DNA of 64,000 nt from Ctenosaura bakeri (lineage: Eukaryota > Chordata > Lepidosauria > Squamata > Iguanidae), in the NCBI GenBank assembly GCA_948474755.1, contig CAOLHI010001433.1, forward strand, positions 186,001 through 250,000, in the 5' to 3' direction. Numbering within the stretch: the stretch's first letter is position 1; every line of letters starts with the position of its first letter. A program made the position numbers and the translations under genes. The notes below the pieces were generated by a model. The model did no database searches. It saw only the letters and a program-made list of their open reading frames with translations, and was not told the origin of the DNA. This document shows positions 21,841 to 32,900 of the stretch, piece by piece.

Positions 21841-22689
21841 GGGGGGCCGGGGGCACCAAATGCCGCAAGCGTTGGGAGAAACTGTGAGCATCACAAGGGC
21901 GGCGGCGGTCTTTGCGCATAATTGAAACCTCATAAAACCAACTCATGTTATATGCGGGGCTAATGTGTACGACTAAGAGTGGGAGAACGGCCATTGTAAG
22001 TGAGGGTGTAACTAATAGGAAAACCCCAATCTTCACACTAGAACTCCCAGCATCCCCCATGCAGGGATTCGGGGAGTTGCGGCCGAGATCTTGAATCGAG
22101 GTCTCTGTTTTTGTAAATTTATAAAGTCCATAGAAATGCAATGAAAGCCTGTGAGTGAATAGCAAAGGGGAGCACCCGGGCGCCAGGAGCTGTTCTGAGG
22201 AGCATCGGGTGTACCTGTCGCACTCCGGCACTTCCTGGCTGGCCTCTGAATGTGCGTCGGGAGTACATATCAGAGCCATGGCGCACCAGCCAACGGATGC
22301 CATATATTGTGTCCTCGTGGCGGCCCAGAGGTGAACATGAATGTTGCAAAATGGTTCAGTTTTCTTTCCTGCGCACGTAAGGCTGCTCATGAAGACAGAA
22401 GGTGTTTTGCCTGATTATTCCAAAACCTTCCCAAGTTCTAGAAGCCGGTGTTGTAAACAATCCTTTGCGCGCATGTTTGCCCGTCAGGAATTACACAACC
22501 CTAGAAGGACATGGCCTGTGTGCAATGCTTCCCCAGTCGGTTGCAGCCCTTGCGATGAGGCGAAGACATGGCCTGCCTGTTCCCTCTCCCCTGCCGCCTC
22601 CCCAAGTTACTTTTTACAGGCGCGCTCCAGCACCAGTGCTCTGCCTCCCCCCTCCCCCCTGCTCAGGCCCGGAGCCAGAAAGCCGGCGT

Positions 22690-22920
22690 GCCGGTAATGC
22701 GCCTCTATTAAGCTAAGCTATCTAATGATCATAAAATGGCACATTTAACTTTAAAACATTTCGCTTGACTCTCTGGAGTGTGCATTGGGGTGGGGGGTGA
22801 ACTGAACGGGTGGGCGGGGGGGAATAGAGGCGCACGGCTCATCAGACCTCGACTCATTTTCTCTCCTCCCCTTAATGAATCCAAATGTTAAACGACTTCT
22901 CGTTTATTGCACTTTTTTTT
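22690..22920. promoter_or_regulatory. AT-rich candidate regulatory patch
   Basis: CTCTATTAAGCTAAGC, TCTAATGATCATAAAATGG, CTTAATGAATCC and CGTTTATTGC motifs are packed in repeat-free sequence. Candidate conserved element only. Confidence 0.25.
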
Positions 22921-23534
22921 GAGTGGCTGCCATGGGCTGTCGGGGAGGGGCACAGACTCCGTAGTTGCTGCCATACAAATAGGGTCACCAGTTCAGGTTT
23001 GACCCTAGTTTCTGGACCAAAACCCGAGAGGGAGGAACATCTCTGGCAATGCCACGAAGCATCATGCCTTGAGTGCTGCTCCCGGCTTATCATTCAAACA
23101 TGCAACCTATGTGCGCATGCATGCAACTTTCCAACTTATGGAATCAATTCTAGGAATCTGTGACCCCTGAAAACTGGAGACTCAGGGCCAGGCCTTGCAA
23201 TCTGGTGGCCAAACATCACATTGGTGCAACGATAATGGATTGACAGGGCATAGAATCTGGCCTAAATCCCCTTGTTACACCTGTCTGGGGTAGACCCATT
23301 GAAATAATGAGATTTACTTATCATTGGCACACTATTCAACGGATCTAACTCTCCTACAGGTCAACCCCAAGGTTTCCAGCCTCTTTCTCTTTCTTCCTTT
23401 GCCCTCGTCTCTTCTGACGAAACAAATTTGCACTGTGAATGTTTGGAAGTATTTCCAAACCCTAGTGGGAACTCCAGCGCATTATGTGCTATTAAAATGG
23501 CAATTTAAAAAGCCCCAGAACTCTTTTCATTTCA

Positions 23535-23784
23535 ATTTCTCCAAGGCAATTGTTTATTTAGTCTTTGATTTCTTCGCAAACGTGAATTCTGCAAACCAGT
23601 GAAGGAATTAATCGACTTTAAGAGCAGCCTGGGAAGCCCTAGGGGTGTTGGTACGCCCAGGACATTTTAAGGCCAGAGGGGGCTGTAGGTGGCTCGAGGC
23701 ATTGAGCCAGTTCGCGTCCTGTGTTTAAAAACTTAAGATGTGCTTCTCTCTTGCTCCGTCGGGGTCCCAGGGCTGACTCAGGTC
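23535..23784 (-). other. PIPOX: PIPOX 3'UTR
   Basis: Runs from the stop codon (23785-23787) to just past the poly(A) signal at 23558-23553, about 250 bases. Confidence 0.75.
23553..23558 (-). terminator. PIPOX: PIPOX poly(A) signal AATAAA
   Basis: TTTATT on the + strand reads AATAAA on the gene strand, 227 bases after the stop codon. It is the first canonical signal downstream. Confidence 0.8.
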
Positions 23785-23915
23785 TTACAGGGTGGCCTTC
23801 GGCACGCCCTGGAAACGGCTTATCCGAAACGGGGCCAAGTTGTAGGACGTCTCCTCCCCCAGGCTCAGCTGGCAAAGGATCTTTCCAACGACCGGCCCAA
23901 ACTTGAACCCATGGC
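23785..23915 (-). CDS. PIPOX: PIPOX exon 8 (terminal)
   Basis: Acceptor CACAG precedes 23915. Two bases finish a Gly codon, then [13 protein letters not shown] and APFRISRF lead to PKATL and TAA at 23787-23785. The final three residues should serve as the PTS1 peroxisome signal, but Thr sits where a basic residue is preferred. Confidence 0.93.
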
Positions 23916-26900
23916 CTGTGGAAGAGAGAGCAAGCTTAAAACGGGAAACAATCTACTAAGACCCCCCAGATGCTTTTCAGCTGTCCTGCTTTCCAACGGG
24001 GTATTTCTAAGGTTCTAGTCCCTGCTGTTACTCCGTCCTTCCTTCAATTTCTCCCCAAATTCCACCGCTCCCCACCAGCACTTACCTGAAAATCCGGCCC
24101 CAATGACGATATTTTGGAAACGCGGATGCCGGTCTAAGACAAAGTCGTCATCCGGGGTGTTCTGTAGTAATTATTTAAAAGGTAAAAAGATTCATATCCC
24201 ATTGTGAGCATCAGTTCATTTTTATCTCCCCTTTCTCCCCCAAATTTAAGGAGCTTGCAAACAAGTTCAGATAATATTGATCTTTCGGGAGGGCAGGAGT
24301 TGTGCATTCCTGCCTGGCAAAATGGGGTTGGACTGGATGGCCCTTGGAGACCCCCTCCAACTCGAAGATTTTACGATTCTAAAAGGTCATAAGTGAAAAC
24401 ATCTGCAAGGATATTAAGATGCAATTAACCTATGCATAGATTTAAATGCATAGACAAAAGTTGATAGAAGAGTAAACGATTAAGTAAGTTCCTCCCCCTG
24501 GTTGTGGGGCAAAGATGGAAAACTTATGGCCCCTCCACCCTACCCAGTCAGGGTCTGGATTATCCACATTGCCAAAAAAACACCCCTCCTTAATAAATTT
24601 AGCTCTTCTTCTTCCTGGGAAGCAAAGGTTCCTTGCTTCCAGATCATCTAAATCGTCCTTTCTGGATTTGTTCCTCTTTCCCCCTCAGTATTTGGTGTTC
24701 AAAGGTAGACCTGCTCTTGGAGATGGAGGTTCCATCGGCCAGCGCAGTTCATGGGCTGCTAATCAAAGCCCCCCCTTGTCTGTATTACATATCCCCCCAC
24801 CCTGGATTTTTTCCCCGATCTGTTCTCATTTTCACAAGCACACCGAGCTAGTGGCAATCACTTCATCCCAGGGAAATCGAGGTCCGTAAGTTAATTACAC
24901 CTCGTTCGGAGAAGTGGTTCTTTCATCAGCGCCGCCGACGGAGGCTCCTCTCAATCAGCTTGGGAGAAGGACGAGGGGAGACAGGGAGGGCAAAAGCGCC
25001 TTCTCTTGATTGCTTTCGGGGGCAACGTCAGCAGGCAGCCATCCAACAGGGCAAGCTGAAAATCTGCAAAGCCGTGGAGGCAAACGAGACCTTCCAGAAC
25101 ATGAGCAGAGCGGTGGGAGGGATCGATGTTGCTCGGACTCTTGCACCTGGAGGGCAGTTTTATGCTTTGTACGACTGGCTTGGCCAAGAAACTGAAATAT
25201 TAACAGAAATAGGGAGGCGTGCGGAGTTCAGGGATCTTGGGGGCAAAGTCTGGCTAGTAGGGTGCCTGGGGGAGTCTGGCTAGCAGGGGCAAAGTCTGGC
25301 TAGCAGGGAGCCTGGGGGAGGATGTCTGCAGAAGTCTGCAGAAGAGAAGGTTAAGGGGGGACACGATAGCCATGTTTAAATATTTGAAGGGATGCCACAT
25401 AGAGGAAGGAGAGGGCTTGTTTTCTGCTGCTCCAGAGACCAGGACAAGGAGCAATGGATTCAAGCTGCAGGAAAGGAGATTCCACCTGAACCTCAGGAAG
25501 AACTTCCTGGCAGTCAGGGCTGTCCGGCAGTGGAATCTGCTGCCTTGGAGTGTAGTGGAGTCTCCTTCCTTGGAGGTTTTTAAGCAGAGGCTGGATGGCT
25601 GTCTGTCGGGAGTGCTTTAAGTTCCTGCATGGCAGGGGGTTGGACTGGATGGCCCCTGGGGTCTCTTCCAACTCTACATTTCTATGATTCTACCTGTGAT
25701 GGTGGTGAGACCCACAGAAAGTCTCCCCTTGAAGAGCTTAAAACTCGGGCAGGCTCGTATCAGGAGACCCGATCTTTTAGACAGCCTGGACCCAAGTCAT
25801 GTAGGGCGTTAAAGGTCATACCCGGCCCTTGGAATACAGGCTGTCTCAACTGATCTGAGAGGTTGGGGACTGGAGCACTGTCAGGAAATGGATGCAAAGG
25901 GGAAGCCATGTTCTGGACTGTAGGGAGCAGGGAGGACTTTTGGAGGCTGACGTGGGACCGGCCGTGCCTTTGCCGCTTGCAAAGCCCCTCGGCTGGCTTT
26001 GTGCCTTCTTTCCTCCCTCTCACTTTGCAAGCCCTGTGTGCATGCGAGGGGTCCCAAGGGAGCCTCCGGAGGCAAGAGGAATGGACGAAAGAGCAGAACC
26101 CCCATAGAATTCATGGAACTTGGCCTTAATTTGGGAGCACTGAAAGAGTGTGCCGTCCGATACCGGGCACACTCGGTGTCGGACGGCACAAGTCAAAAGT
26201 CAAAAGGCTGGGGCTTCTTGTATTGTTCTGTTTAATTCTACCCACCTTTCCCCCCGTTCAGGACTGTGCAATGTTGGAGAGTATAAGAAGGGAAATTTAA
26301 ACCATGCTGCGCTGCCTCTCCGCCCCACCGAATCCCACGGGCTCCCCGCTCCATACCGTATACATGCAGCGTTCCTGAAGGGCAGGTTGGGGATCGAGCC
26401 CCGGCAGGTACTTGCTCACAAAATCCTGCAGGATCTGAACGTCCGGGGAAGTTGGAGAGCCGTGGCTGACCCGGTCCGGAGTGTCAGGGTCCACGGGGAT
26501 GCCGTGGTGGTAGCAAACCTAGGGAAGGCAGGGGGAAGTCAGGCCGTGGCTCTGCAGGTGGAGCGTCTGCTTTTCGGGGTCCTGGATTCAGTCCCCAAAG
26601 TCAAGCTAGGAAACCTGGGAGATCTGCTGCCAATCAGCGTGGGCCATATTGGATTGGCTGTGGACTCTTTCCTAAACATGAATCTAGGGGACGCAAGGCG
26701 CATAGGCCTCCTCCTCTCAACCCCTTGCTGCCGCCCCCCGTCATCTGCTGCCCGAGGCTGACACCTCGCTCGTGGTAGGACCAGCCCTGCTCACCTTGAC
26801 CAGGCCAGGGTAGTCGCCGGCCGGCGTCCCATAAAAGTGATGTTGGTCTCCGTTGAGGTTGACGCCCACAAACAAAGGGAGCTTTTCTAGGGTGCCGGGA

Positions 26901-29900
26901 TATTTTTCCCTCCAGTAGCAGACGCTGATGCGCAGGGGCTGGAGAGAGAACACAAGAGATGCTGATTTGGATCCCGGTGGGCTGAGAGAGTGTCCTCTGT
27001 CTAGAATGTGTGTGAGTGAAAAGGGCAGCGCCGTCCAGTGGGAAGCAAATGCCCGGAGAAGACTGAGAGAGGGTGTGCGTTGGCCTATGACCCCGAAGGC
27101 CAGGGTCCCGTTCCTCTTTGCTCAACCCATCCAACCGTGGGGTTATCTCCCTCTTTCAGTCCCAGAAAAACACGCAATAGGTTCTTTTTAGGGTCGCCAT
27201 AAGTCAGAAATGGCTCAAAGGCACACAACAACAGTGTTGCAGCCACCTTTAAATATCTTGAAGAGTGGAATACGGAGATAGCTGTTTTCAGCGGCTCTGG
27301 AGGCGAGGACGTGGCCCAGTAAGCTTGCCAGGTGAAGCTTACCGGTTTGGGTCCCGTACCTTTAACCTCCATGTAAAAGGGCTCCTGTACCTTTAACTGT
27401 AAAGAGAATTTCAACAGGTGATCCTTATCAGGAAGCCATTAAGGGCAGGAGAGCCCTGTTCCTTTTTCTCCCCAGCCACCTTAGAAACCAGTGGCTGCCA
27501 TATTCAAGAGAGGAGACTCTGACTAACCCAGAAGAAGAACTTCGGGACGGTAAGAACTTCTTTGACGATGAAATAAATTGTGCAGAAAAATGGCAGGGAG
27601 GTTTTTAGTTGTGGGTTTCCTCCATGAGCACTGGGTTTGTTTGGATGGCCCTTGGAGATAAACTTCTGACGCTGTGATTCTAGGAGCAAACATGAGCCAG
27701 AGCTACTTCTTTCTGTCTCATTTCTGGACTTTATTGCTGGAAAAGTGACTTATTAATACCCTTTCGGTGTGGCATTGGAATTGCTTCCAGAGGCTAAGAG
27801 TTGCTTAACAGAATTTCCTTTATTGGAGATTTTTAAAAGAGAGGTTCATGGTCTACCTGTCAGGGATGTTGTGGTTGTGGATTTTTCTACAGTGACCGGG
27901 GTTGGACTAGATGGCCTTTGGATATACCTTTTAATTCTGCCTGCAAAAGGACAACCTCCCCTTCCTCCATTTGTTTATTTGCATAATTGTGCCTGGAGTG
28001 GCTTGCAAGCATATTGATTAGACAGCAAGAAATTCCCGCACAATTTCAAATAGAACCCTCCCTAAACGCCAGGGTTCCATAGGATGTTGAAAGTGGAATA
28101 ATTGCGCTATAAGAGTGTAGTGCGGAAATGGCCCCAGACTGGCACCTCCTTGCTATTTTAACACAGACAGGTGAAAAACCGTCTTGTTCCAACAAGCTTT
28201 TGAGGACAGACTTTTTAGAGGAAACTAGTGCTGGGTGTTGGTTGTGCAGTAATTGTTTCAATGGGCATTTTTTTGAAAAATCTGGTTTTAATTCTGTGAT
28301 GATTGAATTGCTTTCTCGCTTCTGTACGCTGCGAATTTCTTACTGCTGGTTTTGACTGTGGGAAGGGAAGAGAGAACAAGGACAACTGCTCTTTGGAGTT
28401 ATTTCTCCCCCACAATTTAATGAGAGCGGAAACCCGATGGGCTTTACGTGCAAGTCCTTGATCCGGGGCTACTTTTGCTTTTCATTCTTGTTTGCATTTG
28501 CAAATTTAGAGGTGGCCGTCTCTGTGGTCAGGTTCTCAAGGAGAATTTCCCAAAGAACCATCACCTGGGTCCATAAATCCCTCCTAGCTGTTGCTGTTTC
28601 CTCCTGGGGCGGGTCTTTTGTAAAGCCAATGGCTCTTAATGGCTGGCAGATTTTGCAATGCGGCTGAGATTGCTTGCGGTTGCATGTGGGGTATATCGAT
28701 TTCCCCTTTTCCAGATGTGGAAGGATTATGCCGAAACTTAGAGGGAATGGGGGCAAGGATGCCATCTTCCCTGCTAATAAAATAATATCTTGGCACATTA
28801 ACCCTGCAAGGTCTGCCTCCCTTACAATATCATATGGTCAGTCACAGTCCCACGATATTCTGCAGTCGTCAGACCTCACCTGTGGTCAGTTCTGGGTGCC
28901 CCATATGGGATATGGAGAAACTGGAGCAGGTTCAGAGAAAGGCGTGGAGAACAAAGCCTACGAGAAAAGGTTTTAGGAGCTGGGCCTGTTCAGTCATGCA
29001 AAGAGAGGTTCTCCGTCTCCAGGTGTCTTCAAAAAGGAGATAGCTTCTTGTTGGGGAAGCTAGAGGTGTTGCATTGAGCCAGGGGTTGGACTAAGTGACC
29101 TTTGGGGAACCCTTCCAACTCTCAGATCCTGTGACTCATCTCTGGCTCATTGGGAGGAGAGCTTCTCTGCTTACCTGGAGAGGCAGCCGGAGCCCCAGAG
29201 GAGCCAGGAGTTGACCGGTCCACGGCCCAGCTGTGACCACTAGGCTCTTAGCCCGGTACTCTCCTTGGGAGGTTATCACAGTGACCTCGGCCCCAGGGAT
29301 GATCTGCAGCACCTTCTCTCCGTCACGTATGGTTCCTCCGCCACGTTGGAAATGGTCCTGGAGTTTTGGGGAGTAGGAAAAGGGGAAAGATTTGGCATTA
29401 ATTTCAGCCCAAAAGTTTTAGCCTTTTAGAAAATTGGTTTCATTTCAGTTTTAATGGCGCTAATTTAGGCACTGAGTTGAAGCGCTGGGATAGCCCATCT
29501 AAAGTCTGGACTAAATGACGAAGTGGACAATAGCCCCTGCTGAGCGTCTGCCCGCAGCAAATCTTGTATTGTCCCCAGAAGCAGAAACTGAATGGGTAGC
29601 TTTTTGAGTTTTATAATTGAGTGACATTTTGGGGGTTCACAGCACCCCCTTGGCCATTTAACCCACCTTTGCCTCTCCAGGCCTTTTGGACTTCAGCTAA
29701 GCGTAAATGTTTGGGAGACGGTCCTATGGAGGATGGAGCAAGCTTCTTTTTTGCTGCTCCAGAGACTAGGACGTGGAGCAATGGATTCAAACTGCAGGAG
29801 AAGAGATTTCAGCTAAGCATTAGGCAGAACTTGCTGATGGTGAGAGCAGTTGGACAGCCTGAATGGAGTGTGGTGGAGTCATCTTCTTTGGAGGTTTTTA

Positions 29901-32900
29901 AAGAGAAGCTGGGTGGCTGTTTGTTGGGAATGCTTTGATGATTTATTCCTGTGTGGCAGAAGGGGGTTGGACTAGATGGCCCCTTGGTGACCGCTTGGGC
30001 TTTCTTCCATCTCTACGATTCTAGTATTTCCAGATTATGTGGAAGGCTTCTGATGTGCCCGAGGCTTAGTAAGGGCAGAAGGCCCAGGCGGGGAGCCTTT
30101 GCACCCTAAGACGGGAGAGCGCATTAGTGGCTGGTGCAAAATATCACGGTGGGAGGAGGAGGAGGAGGAGGAGAATGGGACCGACGTGGAACCCCCTCCC
30201 CACCTGCAACTGGCAGGTTTTCATCCCCAAAAGGCCAAGCGAAAGCCGTTTAATCCGCCGAGCGAGATAAAACACCCGATTTCCGTCGCAACGCCTTTAA
30301 AGGTTGCGGGACTTGCTTTTTTACGGGCTCGCCACCGAGCCCGTAAAGAGTAAAGACGTGCTTTCTCTTATTTCTGCCGAGGCCTTTGCTCTCGCCCGGC
30401 GCTGCCTTCCTCGGGTTTTTACGGCGTGGCATTTTGTTTGCCGGAGTGTTTGGCTGCTCCGCTTTTCATTTAAAAAAGGAAAATAGAGAGAGGAAATCTA
30501 TGCTGTTTTATGGCGGTGTTTTTGGATCTGACTCAGCGTGTGGGTGGCGGGTTTATTATTATTTATTCTGCTTGGAAAGCACCGGGGCCGGCTGCGGATG
30601 GGAAGGAAGTAGGCAAGCAAGGCTCGGGGCCCGGTCCCCAACCCTGGCAGAGGGTCCCCCCGAGAGGAAGGGGTGCTGGAGACCCTCGGGGACCAGCAGC
30701 GTCTCGGGAAGCGGGCTCCGGCCTTGCCTCACCGGGCTCGTGTTCGTGGATGCGCCACCAAAGCTGTGCCACCGTTAAAGGCCACGGTTCCTCACCACTC
30801 ATGTGCCAAAGGCCACGGGCCGACCTTGGCCCCTTTATGCTCCCCTTTCCCCTTTAATGCTTAATGACGCCCCCAGGGGCCAACGTGGGGCCCCAGAAAC
30901 CTCAAGGCCCCAGAAAATTGTGAACTGGGAGCCTTCCCCTCTCCCCCCTCTGTGTCTCCCCCTCTCTCTTTCTGGCACCCCCTCCGGCACCCCATTTGTT
31001 TCTTCTCTCCCTCTCTCTTTTTCAAGCACTCCTTTCTTTTTCCCTCTCTGCTTCCTCCTTCCTCCCTCTCTCTTCCGTTTATTCCATGCCCACCCCTTTC
31101 TGCCCCTCTTTCTGCCCCTCTGCCACCCCATCCCTTTCCCCGGTCTCTCTCTCTTTTTGGTCCCGGAGGAAGAGAGATGCACTGTCTTCGGCCCCCTTCC
31201 CTTCCTCCAACCCCTACCAGGAACTGAAAGGGAAGCACAGGAGGAAGGAAGCAAGCAAGCAAGCAAAGAGAAAGGAAGGAAAGAAGGAAGCAAGGAGGGA
31301 GGCAGGAAAGGAAGGAAACAGGTAAAGAAAAGGAAGCAAGCAAAGAGAAAGGAAAGAAGGAAACAGGCAAGCAATGCAGGAGGGAGGAAGGAAAAAGAAA
31401 AGGAAGGAAGGAAGGAAGCAAAGAGAAAGGAGGAGGAGAGGGAGGAAGAAGGAAACAAAGAGGAAGGCAGGAAAGAAGGAAAGGAAGGAAACAGGCATAG
31501 AAAAGGAAGCAAGCAAAGAGAAAGGAAGGAAACAGGCAAGCAAGGAAGGAAAAAGAAAAGGAAGGAAAGAAGGAAGGAAGCAAAGAGAAAGGAAGGAAAG
31601 AAGGAAGCGAGGAGGGAGGCAGGAAAGAAGGAAAGGAAGGAAACAGGCAAAGAAAAGGAAGCAAGCAAAGAGAAAGGAAAGAAGGAAACAGACAAGCCAT
31701 GAAGGAGGAGGGAAGGGAAAAGAAAAGGAAGGAAGGAAAGAAGGAAGGAAGCAAAGAGAAAGGAGGAGGAGAGGGAGGAAGAAGGCAAACAAAGAGGAAG
31801 GAAGGAAACAGAAAAAAGGAAAAGAAGGAAAGGAAGGAGGAAGGAAACAGGCAAAGAAAAGGAAGGGAGAAGCAAAGAGAAAGGAAAGGAAAGAAGGAAA
31901 TAGAAAAGCAACAAGGAAGGAAGGAAGCAAAGGAGAAGGAAGGAAACAGACAAAGAGAGAAAGAAGGAAAGAATGAAGCAGAGAGGATGGCAGGAGGGGA
32001 AGGAAGGAAGAAGGAAACTGGTAAGAGAAAAGGAAGGAAGCAAGGAAGGGGAGGAAGGGGGGAACATGGAACAAAAAGCCCCGAGGAACGCTGAAGATCT
32101 GGGGGCGAATCTCCCCCCCTTTGCTTGCCCCCAGTGTGCTGACATTACCTGGAGCACCCGAAGGATCTTGTCAGGGCACAAGACCCCTGCGGTGCGGTCC
32201 GACATGGCCATCTCCCCGCCGTGCAGGCGGAAGCCGGGGAACTTTTGGGCGAAAGCCTCGGGGCTCAAGGCCTCACTCGGGATGCTGTGGCGCTTCATGG
32301 TCAGTCGGTAGCTTTGGAACTCGGGGTTCTCTTGGCGCCCCAGAACCCACAAGGGGGTTGGCCTGTGGGGGAAAGTTTTGGGGTTTGGTTTTGGAACAAG
32401 GCTCTGATGCAACACAACCCAGCGTCCTCGGTTCCACTTAAATCTGATTAAGTCCTATTAAAATCGAGCCTCTGTTTTGACCCATGAGAACTAGAAACCC
32501 AGCTCTTATACATCCTTTTAAAACCAGACCTTTTTTCCCCAAACCATGAGGACCAGAACCTTAAATCTTATTTTTAAAACTATTAAAATCCAACATCTGT
32601 TCAAAACTATGACTAGCAAAGCTAAAACTTATTCAATCCTAGTAAAATCCGACCGGTGGGACTGGCGGCTGGACAGCCCCAAGGCTTGACCTCAGCCTAG
32701 GAAAAGGGGGCGTCCTTGGCGGTCCCCGCGGCCAGCGCTGGCCCCGCCTGACGGGCCTTCCCCGCTCTCCTTGCTAATAAGACGGATGGGCCTATTACGC
32801 CTGACCCCGGCGAGATGAAAAATCATTTAGATGCGCATTTCCTTAATGGCGTTTCCTTTATGGAGTCCCATAAATTACAGGGAGGCTCTGTCTCTGCCTC

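Noticed and set aside
30803..32415. Long open frames (299, 526, 297, 200 and 286 codons) on both strands in PIPOX intron 3
   Set aside because: They are artefacts of the purine/pyrimidine repeat, which lacks stop codons; translations are Lys/Glu/Gly/Arg or Leu/Ser/Phe/Pro runs. Only the exon 3 part of the 526-codon frame is real coding.
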